DNA of 64,000 nt from Rikenellaceae bacterium (GTDB lineage: Bacteria > Bacteroidota > Bacteroidia > Bacteroidales > Rikenellaceae): contig SUZE01000001.1 of the NCBI GenBank assembly GCA_015060075.1, positions 62,001 through 126,000 on the forward strand, given 5' to 3'. The notes under the pieces are model-generated. The model was not told where the DNA came from. It saw only the letters and a program-made list of their open reading frames with translations, and searched no databases. The position numbers were made by a program, and so were the translations under genes. The stretch's first letter is position 1. Each line of letters starts with the position of its first letter. Shown here in pieces: positions 1-10,864 of this stretch.

Positions 1-2152
1 AAGTAGCTTTAGCCTTGGTTGCCTGTTTAAGACAACTACACTCTGCCACAGGGAGTTTGTCGAGTCCACACGCCTTTTTAGGGGCGAATACCAAGAGATG
101 ACCTACGGGCGGAATATTGAATGAGAACTCCACCTTGCCATCTTTCACTACGGTTTTGTTGTTGCGGAAAATCTCGCCCGTGTAGGTGTCGAATACCTTT
201 ACGCCTGCTCCGCAGATAGTTACACTGCCCTTCACACACTCATCAAGTGATGAATTTGCGAGGAAGAGCACCTCGCCGTCTTTATATTCGCGGCGGTGGT
301 GGTGCAGGTCACCTCCCGTGATATTGTTAAATGCGATATGGCTGTTTGTAAGCTCTGCGATATCAAACTCTTGCTTAACATTCGGACTGCGCCAAAGTTG
401 CACAATCTCATCGTTCAAGTATCCATCTACACGGTCAGGTGTGCCGAGAGCGATTATTTTGCCACCCTCGTTTGCAAATTGTTTGAGCAAAGCTGCAGTT
501 GAGCCAAAGAGATTTTCGCTCTTTGCAGTGATTATAACGGTGGAGTAGCTGCGGTTACCCACAACGAACTTGCCATCCTTGACCTTGCCACGGTTACGGA
601 TAATCATCTCGGAGCCGAGGTCGAACTCAACCTGAGACTTGTCGAGCATTGTAATAAACGATTGGAACTCCTGCGCTATCTCCATCACCAAAGGGTGTGT
701 GTAGCGATGAGTATAGTACATCCATAATGTGGCGTTAGGCTCCAATACAAGGATATCGTTCATCTGTTCGCCTTGACTCAATACGAGTGACAGGCGTGCA
801 ACATGGTCGTTGAGGATTTTATAGTTCTTCCACCATGGCGAATAGCGGTTGAAGAAATTAGGATAATCATACTTGCGTGCGCCTGCAATGGATACCGGCG
901 AGAAGTGTTGGTTTGTGTAGTTTACACCGAGGGCGTATTGCCAATCTGCATAACGCTTGAACTCCTCGAAGGTCTGTTCCCAACCTCCTCCACCATAGCT
1001 CTCGCAGAGGGTTCGGGTTTGTCCCACTTGATTGGCAGCACTGCGCAGCTCCTTAACAATACGCACGTTACCCCAATGAGCTGTTGGCGATTTGTCGTCA
1101 AAGATATTGAAGAGAAGGTCTATGCCCGGTTGTTGGTGCCACTCGTACATCGCCATATTGTCGGCATTGCGGCGCATTACCGGCCACTCGTGATCCCAAT
1201 AGTGTCCTGTCCACAGCAAGTCATTCTCTTCACAGTAATTGTACCACAACTTTGACCAACGCTCAATAAAGAGTCGCTGCTTTGTGGCAAGGAAGTGGTA
1301 GCGCACCTGCTTCCAATTACCAACCTCCTCCTTTATCATAGGGAGATGAGTGCGGAGGTTGTAGCCCCAATCCTTCTCGAACTCCTCGAACATATCGGGT
1401 GTCCAAAACTGCCATCTTGCCTCATCTGTAAATATACCTCTGATTGCCTTGCCGAATTCGTTCCCAAAGCGCTCCTCGTATCCCTTCATAGTGATACTGA
1501 TAAAGTGCTCTGTAGTGCCCTTGTAGAGTATGTCCGGCTCTTGGAAACCGCCCAACCAACGCTTCTTAGCGGGCTTAATTCCTTCGTAGAGGAAATAGCG
1601 ACCTCTCTCATCAGTGCGAGGAGCACATGTGATATCTACAAACTCCTCTCCCACTTGCTTCAAGCAGAGGCAATATGGAGACAAATCTTCAGGTAGCTGC
1701 TCGACAATGGTTGGTCTGAGCTCGGTTGGATGTTCGACTGATTCGGGAAACTCTGTTGGAACATGACCTCCTGCAAAGCCGCTTGGGTATGAGTTTTCAT
1801 CGTACATCCAAATCTCCAGTCCCAACTCCTTCCCCTTTTTGAGGCTATAGTCCCAAAGGTCAAACCACTCATCGGTCAGATATGTGGTAATCATGCCCGG
1901 GCGTGGGTGTACATAAACGCCACCAAAACCTTGCTCCTTAAAATCTGATAACATACGGTCGATGTCCTCATAAGTTACCTTCTCGTTCCATACCCAAAAT
2001 GGGGCAGGGCGATAGGCTGCTCCTGGCTCAGCGAATTGTTGCTCCACCTCGGCGAAAGAGTGCGTGCGCTCATGTCCCAAAGGAGTACATGTACAGCTTG
2101 CTGCTATAAGTGGCAGAAGTGCGATTAGCAAAGTGTTGTAGATGTTTCTCAT
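1..2152 (-). CDS. GH106-like glycosyl hydrolase, lipoprotein signal peptide; 3' end beyond left edge of window
   Basis: Manual reverse-strand translation: MRNIYNTLLIALLPLIAASCTCTPLGHERTHSFAEVEQQFAEPGAAYRPAPFWVWNEKVTYEDIDRMLSDFKEQGFGGVYVHPRPGMITTYLTDEWFDLWDYSLKKGKELGLEIWMYDENSYPSGFAGGHVP...; open to position 1; missing from ORF track because it has no stop in the window. Confidence 0.75.
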   Translation of the reverse strand, partial: MRNIYNTLLIALLPLIAASCTCTPLGHERTHSFAEVEQQFAEPGAAYRPAPFWVWNEKVTYEDIDRMLSDFKEQGFGGVYVHPRPGMITTYLTDEWFDLWDYSLKKGKELGLEIWMYDENSYPSGFAGGHVPTEFPESVEHPTELRPTIVEQLPEDLSPYCLCLKQVGEEFVDITCAPRTDERGRYFLYEGIKPAKKRWLGGFQEPDILYKGTTEHFISITMKGYEERFGNEFGKAIRGIFTDEARWQFWTPDMFEEFEKDWGYNLRTHLPMIKEEVGNWKQVRYHFLATKQRLFIERWSKLWYNYCEENDLLWTGHYWDHEWPVMRRNADNMAMYEWHQQPGIDLLFNIFDDKSPTAHWGNVRIVKELRSAANQVGQTRTLCESYGGGGWEQTFEEFKRYADWQYALGVNYTNQHFSPVSIAGARKYDYPNFFNRYSPWWKNYKILNDHVARLSLVLSQGEQMNDILVLEPNATLWMYYTHRYTHPLVMEIAQEFQSFITMLDKSQVEFDLGSEMIIRNRGKVKDGKFVVGNRSYSTVIITAKSENLFGSTAALLKQFANEGGKIIALGTPDRVDGYLNDEIVQLWRSPNVKQEFDIAELTNSHIAFNNITGGDLHHHRREYKDGEVLFLANSSLDECVKGSVTICGAGVKVFDTYTGEIFRNNKTVVKDGKVEFSFNIPPVGHLLVFAPKKACGLDKLPVAECSCLKQATKAKAT

Positions 2153-2188
2153 GGCTTTTATTTGTTAGTTTGGTTTTTCTCTGTTTTA

Positions 2189-2671
2189 TTATCGAGTAAA
2201 CTCATAAGTCGAGATATTTTCCCGCATGATAAATGCCTTCGGGAAGGTGTTGCGCAGGCGACCGAGCAGAATCATCGCCTCCTCCTGTGAGGTGCAGTTG
2301 CCGACCGCAACCTTGAAGTATGGATTTTCGTATGTCAAGTATGACCGTTCTTGTGGGAAGAGTGTCGCAAAGTTCTCCTGGGCTGCCACTGCATCACGGC
2401 GGGCGGTCTGCGAGTTACTCATAAAGATTACAATGCGGTAGCCATTTGTCGCCTTTGTTGTGGCGTTGAGATGTTGCTCAACGATGGTGGCGGCATCTCC
2501 CTGCTCCGAAATCACAACGGTCTCGTTTACTATGGTCAGGGAGTCGCGCTGTGCGGGTGCAGCAAGTCGCTCTTTTATGTTTTTGCGGGGAGCAATCTCC
2601 TGTGGAACAATCTCTTGTGCCGATGCAGAGAGTGCCAGTCCGAGTGCCAAAAGTGTGAAAATATACTTCAT
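2189..2671 (-). CDS. SPOR-domain-like secreted protein
   Basis: 160 aa, signal peptide, C-terminal YRIVIFMSNSQTARRDAVAAQENFATLFP...YFKVAVGNCTSQEEAMILLGRLR pattern. Confidence 0.65.
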   Translation of the reverse strand: MKYIFTLLALGLALSASAQEIVPQEIAPRKNIKERLAAPAQRDSLTIVNETVVISEQGDAATIVEQHLNATTKATNGYRIVIFMSNSQTARRDAVAAQENFATLFPQERSYLTYENPYFKVAVGNCTSQEEAMILLGRLRNTFPKAFIMRENISTYEFTR

Positions 2672-2677
2672 ATTGGG

Positions 2678-3181
2678 TTACTTTTTGAGTCCGAAATTAA
2701 ATTGTTGTGCAAGTTGTTCGAGCGAAACATTCTCCTGCTCGAATATTCGATGTGATGCAAACGCAGATATGGTTATGCTGTAATCTATTGCCACATCAGA
2801 GAAATCGCCTTTGCGTAGTTTGTTCAGCAGTGCAAGCGCACCGAGTGGATTTGCAAGTGTAAGTCGTAGTGGTACTTCCACTTGGGAGCATCGGCGGCGT
2901 GGTAGCAGAACCTCGCCATCGAGTGTCATACGACCAATCTTACGACCATTGTGGCGAACAAAGGCAGAGGCTGCGGTGATGCGCATATTCGAGGCGGTAT
3001 TATTTGCTACGGTAAGGGTTATGTTCCACCCCTCACCTATCGAGCCACTAACCCTATCGAGTGATACAACTTGGAACTTCTGTTTGCGTTGGCGTTGTTG
3101 TCCCTGCTTTGTGCAACCCGACAAGCCGAGCGTGGCAACGATGATAAGTGCTAAAAAGGTATATTTTATAAATCGTTTCAT
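2678..3181 (-). CDS. small lipoprotein, LEA-like fold
   Basis: 167 aa, lipobox LGLSGC; downstream of menG. Confidence 0.5.
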   Translation of the reverse strand: MKRFIKYTFLALIIVATLGLSGCTKQGQQRQRKQKFQVVSLDRVSGSIGEGWNITLTVANNTASNMRITAASAFVRHNGRKIGRMTLDGEVLLPRRRCSQVEVPLRLTLANPLGALALLNKLRKGDFSDVAIDYSITISAFASHRIFEQENVSLEQLAQQFNFGLKK

Positions 3182-3183
3182 CT

Positions 3184-3897
3184 CTATTTGTCTTTATGTG
3201 CAATATAAATATGCGCAATGCCCATTGATTGCGATTTGCGTTCGATATGGTCAAATCCTACCTCTTCCAGCAGAGCCGTAAACTCCTCCGGCGAGGCGAA
3301 CTTATCTATCGAGTCGGGCAGATAGGTGTAAGCCGTGGCGTGTTTTGATACCATGCGACCTATTGCCGGCAGAATATAGTGCGAATATAATCTGTAAACC
3401 CAGCGTACCAATGCACAGCGAGGATTTGAGAACTCCAAAACAATGAGGTGTCCACCTTTACGGATTGTGCGCTTCATCTCGGTTAGAGCCTCCTTTTGAT
3501 GCTCGAAGTTGCGCACTCCAAAGGCTACCGTTGCTGCATCAACCGCCTCATCTTCGAGAGGAATATTCTCGGCGTTACACTCCGTCAGAGAGATGCGCTC
3601 GGCAACTCCGAGAGCCTCGATTTTCTGCTTGGCTACCGCCAACATCTCGCTCGAAAAGTCTGCTCCGTAGATGGTTGAGTCTTCGATATGTTTCGCCATT
3701 GCTATTGCCAAATCGCCCGTACCTGTCGCCATATCCATAATGCGTTTTGCTCCGAGTAGGCGGACAATGCGTACCACACGCTTGCGCCACAAGCGGTCGA
3801 TATCGAGTGATAAAATATGATTTAGTCGGTCGTATGTCGGTGCGATGTCGTTAAACATGCCCCGCACCATTTCGCCTTTGCTCTCGTTTCTTGCCAT
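3184..3897 (-). CDS. menG: demethylmenaquinone methyltransferase (UbiE/MenG family)
   Basis: MARNESKGEMVRGMFNDIAPTYDRLNHILSLDIDRLWRKRVV...MDMATGTGDLAIAMA; start trimmed from the longer ORF-track frame. Confidence 0.9.
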   Translation of the reverse strand: MARNESKGEMVRGMFNDIAPTYDRLNHILSLDIDRLWRKRVVRIVRLLGAKRIMDMATGTGDLAIAMAKHIEDSTIYGADFSSEMLAVAKQKIEALGVAERISLTECNAENIPLEDEAVDAATVAFGVRNFEHQKEALTEMKRTIRKGGHLIVLEFSNPRCALVRWVYRLYSHYILPAIGRMVSKHATAYTYLPDSIDKFASPEEFTALLEEVGFDHIERKSQSMGIAHIYIAHKDK

Positions 3898-3902
3898 ATT
3901 AA

Positions 3903-5147
3903 TTAGTTGTATTTTATCGCCTCGGCGACCTTTATGCGCCCGACAATGGCGGTGGCGAGGTACATAACTGCGATAATTACAGTTGCAAAAAGTATATCTG
4001 TCGCTACTATCCAACCTGCACCGAGCGATACAGGTACTTCCGACAAGAAATATCCGCTTTCGTCTAATTTTATGAGGTGCAGATACTTCTGTGCCAATAA
4101 TAATCCCAACGCCAAAATGTTGCCTATGACTATGCCTACTGCTATAATCTGTGCGGCACGATAGGTGAATATACGGCGTATGGTGCTGTTCTGCATGCCG
4201 AGTGATTTGAGTGTTCCGACCATGCGGGTACGCTCCAAAACAAGGATTAACAGCGCTGTTGCCATATTGAAGATGGCAACAATGAGCATTATGGTCAATA
4301 TCACCGTAGCATTTACATCGTGCGTTTCGAGCCAACCGAAGATGTCGGCATGTCTATCGTGTGAACTCACCGCTGCAAGGCTCTCTTCGCCCTCGTACTC
4401 ACGCATCAATCGCAGATTGATAATATCGGCGCTCTGCTCGGCAATCTCGCTGTCGTACAGACGGCAGGCGTAACCCGAAATCTGTGTCGGCTCCCAATTG
4501 TTTAATTTCTGCACATTGCGGATATCGGTCAGCGCCAACTCTGCCCCCGTTTCGCCCAATGCCGAACGGTATATTCCGCACACCTTGAATACCTCACGGC
4601 GAGGTGTGTCGCCTTCCAAAAGGAGTAATTCGATGCGGTCGTTACATTCGGCACCTATTTTTGTTGAAATACTCTTTGACAGCAGAACTTCTTTGCGCCT
4701 TGAATCCTCGAAGCGAGGAAGTATGCCCTCCTCCAAACGCTCGGCAAAAAGGGATAAGTCGGCCTCTTTGTCAATGCCTTTTAGTGCGATACCCATTGCC
4801 CCATCTTCGCCACGAGCAACACAACTACGCAGTGCATAACGCTCAGCATGAGCGATGTTTCCTGTTGTTGTAATGATTGAGCGCAATGGCTCGTTATCGT
4901 TTATGGGATGGAGTCCGGGCTGTCGCTCTCCGTATGGGTTGGAGATGGTAATATCGGACATACTACCCGATACAAGAGCCGAAATCTGCTCCTTAAAGCC
5001 GAATATCACCGACAGTGTGATTATCACTACGGCAATACTTACCGCCACAGTAGCCGTAGCAATACGCACCATCATATTTTGTGATGATGTACCACGCATG
5101 GCAATATGTCGGGCAAGGCTCTTCATTTGTTTTAGGCTATTAGCCAT
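3903..5147 (-). CDS. ABC transporter permease, FtsX/LolC-E-like
   Basis: 414 aa, N-terminal TM, periplasmic domain, C-terminal FtsX-like TM block (LERTRMVGTLKSLGMQNSTIRRIF). Confidence 0.8.
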   Translation of the reverse strand: MANSLKQMKSLARHIAMRGTSSQNMMVRIATATVAVSIAVVIITLSVIFGFKEQISALVSGSMSDITISNPYGERQPGLHPINDNEPLRSIITTTGNIAHAERYALRSCVARGEDGAMGIALKGIDKEADLSLFAERLEEGILPRFEDSRRKEVLLSKSISTKIGAECNDRIELLLLEGDTPRREVFKVCGIYRSALGETGAELALTDIRNVQKLNNWEPTQISGYACRLYDSEIAEQSADIINLRLMREYEGEESLAAVSSHDRHADIFGWLETHDVNATVILTIMLIVAIFNMATALLILVLERTRMVGTLKSLGMQNSTIRRIFTYRAAQIIAVGIVIGNILALGLLLAQKYLHLIKLDESGYFLSEVPVSLGAGWIVATDILFATVIIAVMYLATAIVGRIKVAEAIKYN

Positions 5148-5247
5148 TAGCCATTAGCCATTGGCTTTTGAGGATTATCAACTTTTTACTGTTAATTCTC
5201 AATTCTTAATTCTTAATTCTTAATTCTTAATTCTTAATTATTGAGTA

Positions 5248-5736
5248 CTAATACTCAATCTTGTCCTCTTTTTCAGTCCACGCCCGGAAGCCTTCGAGAG
5301 CCTCCTTGCGCATAAAGTTCTGACAAGGTATGGCACGCTTGGCATACGGTTTGCCAATCTCGTCATAAATGAACGAATCATCGAAATTTATCGCCTTGGC
5401 GTCATCTTTTGTGTTGCCATAGACGATGCGTGAAACACCTGCCCAATAGAGTGCGCTCAGACACATCGGACATGGCTCACATGAGGTGTAGCATACGCAA
5501 CCCTCCAACTTGAAGTTTCCAACTTTGGCACAGGCCTCACGAATAGCGCTCACCTCGGCATGTGCCGTAGGGTCGTTGTTGGCAGTTACGCGGTTGGTAC
5601 CTGTGGCGATAACCTCTCCGTTGTGGACTATTACAGCACCAAATGGTCCTCCTCCGTTTGCGACATTTGCAATCGAGAGGTCGATGGCCATCTGCATAAA
5701 TCGCCTATCTTCGGCAGTGAATTTGTAATCTTCCAT
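5248..5736 (-). CDS. nucleoside (guanine) deaminase
   Basis: HAEVSAIREAC ... CYTSCEPCPMC zinc motifs. Confidence 0.85.
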   Translation of the reverse strand: MEDYKFTAEDRRFMQMAIDLSIANVANGGGPFGAVIVHNGEVIATGTNRVTANNDPTAHAEVSAIREACAKVGNFKLEGCVCYTSCEPCPMCLSALYWAGVSRIVYGNTKDDAKAINFDDSFIYDEIGKPYAKRAIPCQNFMRKEALEGFRAWTEKEDKIEY

Positions 5737-5753
5737 ACTCGATAACTCTCATT

Positions 5754-5785
5754 TTTGGCAAATTTAACAATTTTTTCTATTTTTG
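5754..5785 (+). promoter_or_regulatory. Bacteroidota-type promoter (TTTG-N20-TAttTTTG) upstream of zinc metallopeptidase
   Basis: TTTG at 5754-5757 and TATTTTTG at 5778-5785, 20-nt spacing. Confidence 0.5.
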
Positions 5786-5826
5786 TGCGTATTAATAACG
5801 ATTAATAAACAAAAATCGTACACAAA

Positions 5827-6579
5827 ATGTTTCTGAATCTATTGCAAGCCTCATACGAGGGACAGAGTCATATCCTCTCGAATCTTACAACAAGTGAGGC
5901 GTTTTTTATGGTTATTATTGTCGGTATTGCGGGCTTTATCGTGCAGGCTCGTTTGCGCTCTGTGGTATCGAAATATTCTCAGGTACCAATGCCTGCCGGA
6001 TTGACTGGTGCCGAGATAGCCGAGAAGATGTTGCGAGAGAATGGCGTGCATGGTGTTACCGTTACCCATACGGGCGGATACCTTACCGACCACTTCAATC
6101 CGCAGACAATGACGGTAAATCTCTCTGACGATGTCTACTATGGTCGCTCAATTACGGCTGCCGCTATTGCGTGTCATGAGTGCGGACATGCTGTGCAACA
6201 TGCGCAGGGATATGCTCCGTTGCAGATGCGTTCAGCACTAGTTCCTCTTGTGAACTTCTCATCGCAAGCGGCATCATGGCTGATTATTATCGGACTTATT
6301 ATGACCGCTTCATCGGGTAGTCAGCTGATGTGCTGGATAGGTGTGGGTTTGATGTGCGTGTCGGCACTATTTTCGATTATAACCCTTCCCGTGGAGTACA
6401 ATGCTTCGGATAGGGCGTTGGAGTGGTTGCAGTCGAGTAGGTTGCTTGTTGGTGAGGATTTGGAGGGAGCGAAAATATCGCTCCGCTGGGCTGCTCGTAC
6501 ATACCTTGTAGCAGCATTGTCGGCTATCGCTTCAATACTCTATTATGTGGCACTTATCAATGGCAGAAGAAGAGATTAA
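5827..6579 (+). CDS. zinc metallopeptidase (YugP-like membrane family)
   Basis: 250 aa; HECGHAVQHAQGY zinc motif, TM segments. Confidence 0.85.
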   Translation: MFLNLLQASYEGQSHILSNLTTSEAFFMVIIVGIAGFIVQARLRSVVSKYSQVPMPAGLTGAEIAEKMLRENGVHGVTVTHTGGYLTDHFNPQTMTVNLSDDVYYGRSITAAAIACHECGHAVQHAQGYAPLQMRSALVPLVNFSSQAASWLIIIGLIMTASSGSQLMCWIGVGLMCVSALFSIITLPVEYNASDRALEWLQSSRLLVGEDLEGAKISLRWAARTYLVAALSAIASILYYVALINGRRRD

Positions 6580-6702
6580 AAATCGTTCTGATGAGTTCTT
6601 TTGCACGAGCGCGTCAGACGCTGAAATGCTCACATAGGTTTGCTATGCTCCGCTTTCATCGCCTAGCGCCACACAAAAATAATCTCATCATTGACGATTT
6701 TT
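6578..6702 (+). repeat. 3'-intergenic palindromic element, copy E1
   Basis: AAAATCGTTCTGATGAG...CTCACATAGGTTTGCTATGCTCCG...CTCATCATTGACGATTTTT. Confidence 0.75.
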
Positions 6703-6739
6703 CGAGGTTGGAATAGAAAAACAAAAAAACAAAAATAAT

Positions 6740-8185
6740 ATGAAGAGACAAACAAAATTGATTATTGGCCTTGCGCTTTCGATTATATCGTTGTGTTTTA
6801 GCATATTGCTGATAACCGATGCAATCCCTACATCGCCAAAGAAACCGAAGTATGTATTCTACTTTATCGGTGACGGAATGAGCTTCAATCATATCCTCGG
6901 TACAGAATTGTACAATACTGAAATGGCAGGAGCAAGCGAAACCTTGCGATTGAACTTTACGCAGTTCGATACTCGAAACTTTGTTACGAACTATTCAACT
7001 TCGAATCTCGTAACCGATTCGGCTGCGGCAGGTACGGCACTTGCTTCGGGAGTAAAGACCGCAAATGCCCATATTGGTGTTGATGTTGATGGCAATGAGT
7101 TGCGTACCATTGCCGATGTTGCTTCGGAATTGGGCTACAAGGTCGGTTTGGTTACCAATGTCGGTATCAACCACGCAACACCAAGTTGCTTCTATGGTCA
7201 CACCGCCGACCGTTTCGGTTTTCCAAGCCTTGTTGATGACTATATCGCCAGCGATGTGGCATTTATTGCCGGCTCTACGATTATGGATATGAAGAGTGGT
7301 CCACTCGACCCTAAATATGAGCGCACTACCACAGCGCAGTTGGCGGAGCGTATTCGCAATGCAGGTATAGAGTTGTGCCTTGATGTTGAGAAGGCTGCAA
7401 AGATTAGCGGCAGACGTGTCGCTCTGGTTGCGCACGACAAGGAGAATAAGCATGTGCCTTATGTTATAGACCGTGGCGAGAACGAGGAACATACCCTCGT
7501 AAATCACGCCAAAGCGGCGATTGAGTACCTCTCACACGAAGCAGAAGATGGCTTCTTTCTGATGGTGGAAGAGGGTAAACTTGACTACTCTGCGCACGAA
7601 CAAGACGCCGTGACTACTTTCCACGAGGTTAATGAGTTGGCGGCTACGGTGGAACTTGCGTTGGAGTTTGCCAAGCATCACCCTGACGAAACACTTATTG
7701 TAGTAACCTCAGACCACGAAACGGGTGGTATGTCGCTTGGTTGGGACCACTACGAAATTCGCATGAACGTTCTTGCTGCGCAAAAGACCTCTGCTTTGCA
7801 GGTAACCAAGACATTCCAACGTATGCGTGACGAAGGTGTTCGTGATTGGAATGCCTACAAGAGGGTGTTGAGCGATAATCTTGGTTTGTGGAGTGTTGTT
7901 CCTGTAACCAAAGAGGAGGAGAAGTTGCTCCTTCACGACTTCTACGACATATTCTTGAAGTATGGACCTATGGTTGATGGACTCTACAACAAAAACGAGT
8001 TTGTCACCTACCATGCACTGCGCATTTTGAATAAGCACGCATCGCTCGATTGGACAAGCCTTTACCATACAGGTATGTACACCCCGTTGTTTGTGAAGGG
8101 TGTCGGCGAGAAGGCATTTTTGGAGTGTCGTGACCAGACCGAGATTCCGAAGACTATTGCCTCTTTGATGGGCGGACAACTGTAA
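6740..8185 (+). CDS. alkaline phosphatase
   Basis: 481 aa; GDGMSFNHILG, VTDSAAAGTALASG, TSDHETGG motifs. Confidence 0.9.
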   Translation: MKRQTKLIIGLALSIISLCFSILLITDAIPTSPKKPKYVFYFIGDGMSFNHILGTELYNTEMAGASETLRLNFTQFDTRNFVTNYSTSNLVTDSAAAGTALASGVKTANAHIGVDVDGNELRTIADVASELGYKVGLVTNVGINHATPSCFYGHTADRFGFPSLVDDYIASDVAFIAGSTIMDMKSGPLDPKYERTTTAQLAERIRNAGIELCLDVEKAAKISGRRVALVAHDKENKHVPYVIDRGENEEHTLVNHAKAAIEYLSHEAEDGFFLMVEEGKLDYSAHEQDAVTTFHEVNELAATVELALEFAKHHPDETLIVVTSDHETGGMSLGWDHYEIRMNVLAAQKTSALQVTKTFQRMRDEGVRDWNAYKRVLSDNLGLWSVVPVTKEEEKLLLHDFYDIFLKYGPMVDGLYNKNEFVTYHALRILNKHASLDWTSLYHTGMYTPLFVKGVGEKAFLECRDQTEIPKTIASLMGGQL

Positions 8186-8195
8186 AAAATCGTAA

Positions 8196-8302
8196 AAATG
8201 AGACCAATGAGACTGATAAGACCAATGAGACTAATGGGTAATGTGGCTTTTGAGCGCACCCATTGGTCTCATTTGTCCCATAGGTCCCATTTCTCTTATT
8301 TC
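8196..8302. repeat. inverted array of GAGACCAATGAGAC / CCCATTGGTCTCATT words
   Basis: AGACCAATGAGACTAATGGG on the left pairs with CCCATTGGTCTCATTTGTCCC on the right. Confidence 0.65.
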
Positions 8303-8315
8303 TGCGCTCCATCTA

Positions 8316-8362
8316 TTTAATTTTTAATTTTGCATTCTGCATTCTGCATTTTGAATTTTGAA
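8316..8362. repeat. TTTTGCATTCTGCATT word repeat
   Basis: ttaatttttaattttgcattctgcattctgcattttgaattttg; same words at 14634-14671 and 30425-30462. Confidence 0.6.
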
Positions 8363-8364
8363 CT

Positions 8365-8952
8365 ATGTACACTTTCGACCACGACCTATTTTTGTTCCTC
8401 AACTTTGATGGAGGAAAAGCGATGGATTTTATTATGGAGACCATATCGGGAACGCTGATGTGGATTCCGTTGTATCTCTTTATCTTCGCCTTTGTGTGGT
8501 ATAAGTTCGGTTGGCAACGCGCCCTTGCTTTTGTTGTCTGCTTGGCGTTGGCAATTGGTTTGTCGGATATCATTTGCGGTATCTTCAAACACTCGGGACC
8601 TTTGAAACATTTGTGGGAGTCTTTCCCTGTGCGTCATCGCCCGATGTTCGACTCGGCGGTGCGTGACTTGGCACATGTTCCATCGTATGGGCATGGTGCA
8701 TACGGCACAGTCTCGGCACACGCTGCAACAACGGTTGCATTGGCGTGGTTCTCGGCACTTACAATTCGCCAAAAGTGGTACAATTGGGTGATTGCCGTAG
8801 CGGTGATTTTGATATGCTATTCACGTATCTACCTCGCCTGTCACTTTCCGATGGATATACTCCTCGGAGCGATAGTCGGTACAGTTTGCGGTCTTTCGAT
8901 GTTTTTCCTTTGGAAAAAATTTGACAGAGTGGTGGAAAAGTTGGTAAAATAG
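8365..8952 (+). CDS. PAP2-family phosphatase
   Basis: 195 aa; PSYGHGAYGTVSAHAA ... SRIYLACHFPMDILLGA. Confidence 0.85.
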   Translation: MYTFDHDLFLFLNFDGGKAMDFIMETISGTLMWIPLYLFIFAFVWYKFGWQRALAFVVCLALAIGLSDIICGIFKHSGPLKHLWESFPVRHRPMFDSAVRDLAHVPSYGHGAYGTVSAHAATTVALAWFSALTIRQKWYNWVIAVAVILICYSRIYLACHFPMDILLGAIVGTVCGLSMFFLWKKFDRVVEKLVK

Positions 8953-8967
8953 TGTATCTTTGCGCCC

Positions 8968-9091
8968 GAAAATCGTTCTGATGAGTTCTTTTTGCACGAA
9001 TCAGCGGACGCTGAAATGCTCACATACGCCAAGTATGCTGCGCTTTCATCGCCTTGCTTCGCACAAAAATAATCTCATCACCTCCGATTTT
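8968..9091 (+). repeat. 3'-intergenic palindromic element, copy E2
   Basis: AAAATCGTTCTGATGAG...CTCACATACGCCAAGTATGCTGCG...CTCATCACCTCCGATTTT. Confidence 0.75.
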
Positions 9092-9136
9092 GAATGTATG
9101 GAGATTAAGAGTAATAAAACAAAATAACATATATCT

Positions 9137-10864
9137 ATGGAACATTTAAGTGAACAAGAACAGTTGCGCCGCAATTCACTACAAGCGTTGCGCGACCTCG
9201 GTATCAACCCCTATCCGGCAGAGCGTTTCGATGTGTCGGCTACCGCTGCGCAGATAGCGGCCGAGTTCGATGCCGAGCCTGCAAAGTTCGAGTCGGTAAC
9301 CATCGCAGGTCGTATTATGAGCCGCCGTATTATGGGTAGTGCTTCGTTCTTCGAGTTGCAGGACCACACAGGTCGTATTCAGGTATATATCCGTCGTGAC
9401 GACATTTGTCCGGAGGGCGACCCAACACTCTATAACACCGTATTTAAGAAGTTGCTCGATATTGGCGACTTCGTAGGCATTGAGGGTTTTGCATTCCGCA
9501 CCAACACAGGCGAGTTGTCGGTACACTGCCGCAAGTTCACCGTTTTGTCGAAGTCTATCCGCCCACTTCCAATCGTGAAGGAGAAGGACGGACAGCAGTT
9601 CGATGCTTTGACAGACCCAGAGGTGCGCTATCGCCAGCGTTATGTCGATTTGGTGGTTAATCCGAAGGTGCGTGATGTTTTTGCAAAGCGTGCGAAGATT
9701 ATCGCTACCATGCGTGAGTACTTCAACGAGCACGGCTGCTTGGAGGTTGAAACTCCGATTTTGCAGCCAATTCCGGGAGGTGCTTCGGCTCGTCCGTTTA
9801 TCACTCACCACAACGCTCTCGATATCGACTTCTATATGCGAATAGCGACCGAGTTGTACTTGAAGCGTCTTATCGTGGGAGGTTTCGATGGTGTATACGA
9901 GTTTGGCAAGAATTTCAGAAATGAGGGTATGGATAGAACTCACAATCCGGAGTTTACATGTATGGAGATATATATCGCCTACAAGGACTACCGCTGGATG
10001 ATGGAGTTTACCGAGAATATGTTGGAGCGTATCGCTTTGGCTGTTAATGGCACTACCGAGGTGGAGATTGATGGCAAGCAGATTTCATTCAAGGCTCCAT
10101 TCCGCCGTTTGACTATGACCGATGCTATCCGCGAAAAGACGGGCTACGACATTACAGGTCAGAGCGAGGCTGAGTTGCGTGAGGCTTGCAAGCGTTTGAA
10201 TGTCGAGATTGACGACACGATGGGTAAGGGCAAGTTGATTGACGCAATCTTCGGACAGTACTGCGAGGAGGATTTGGTGCAGCCAACCTTTATCTGCGAC
10301 TACCCAATCGAGATGTCGCCACTCTGCAAGCGTCACCGCGACAATCAGGACTTGACAGAGCGTTTCGAATTGTTCGTAGCGGGCAAGGAGTTGTGTAATG
10401 CCTACTCGGAGTTGAACGACCCAATCGACCAGTTGGAGCGTTTCCAGGAGCAGATGCGATTGTCGGAGCGTGGCGACGACGAGGCGATGTTTATCGATAT
10501 GGACTTTGTTCGTGCGTTGGAGTACGGTATGCCTAACTGCTCAGGTATGGGTATGGGTATCGACCGTTTGACAATGTTTATGACAGGTCAGACTTCGATT
10601 CAGGATGTGTTGTTCTTCCCAACAATGCGCCCAGAGAAGAAGGTCGTTGCCGATAGTGAGGAGGTCTATACCGAGGCGGGAGTTCCTGCCGAGTGGGTTG
10701 AGGCTATTCAGAAGATGGGTTACATCACCCTCGAAGCCTTCGCCAACACTGCAAAGAGTGGCGGTATGAAACTCTTTAACGACCTTTGCGGCTTCAACAA
10801 GAAGAACAAGTTGGGCTTGCCTACTGCCGAGATTAAGGCGTGGATTGAGTCGCAGAAGGAGTAG
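9137..10864 (+). CDS. lysS: lysyl-tRNA synthetase
   Basis: 575 aa class II synthetase; [32 protein letters not shown]. Confidence 0.95.
   Translation: MEHLSEQEQLRRNSLQALRDLGINPYPAERFDVSATAAQIAAEFDAEPAKFESVTIAGRIMSRRIMGSASFFELQDHTGRIQVYIRRDDICPEGDPTLYNTVFKKLLDIGDFVGIEGFAFRTNTGELSVHCRKFTVLSKSIRPLPIVKEKDGQQFDALTDPEVRYRQRYVDLVVNPKVRDVFAKRAKIIATMREYFNEHGCLEVETPILQPIPGGASARPFITHHNALDIDFYMRIATELYLKRLIVGGFDGVYEFGKNFRNEGMDRTHNPEFTCMEIYIAYKDYRWMMEFTENMLERIALAVNGTTEVEIDGKQISFKAPFRRLTMTDAIREKTGYDITGQSEAELREACKRLNVEIDDTMGKGKLIDAIFGQYCEEDLVQPTFICDYPIEMSPLCKRHRDNQDLTERFELFVAGKELCNAYSELNDPIDQLERFQEQMRLSERGDDEAMFIDMDFVRALEYGMPNCSGMGMGIDRLTMFMTGQTSIQDVLFFPTMRPEKKVVADSEEVYTEAGVPAEWVEAIQKMGYITLEAFANTAKSGGMKLFNDLCGFNKKNKLGLPTAEIKAWIESQKE

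Noticed and set aside
186-1696. Several + strand ORFs (120-150 aa)
   Set aside because: Antisense to the open GH106-like reading frame, which has coherent family motifs.
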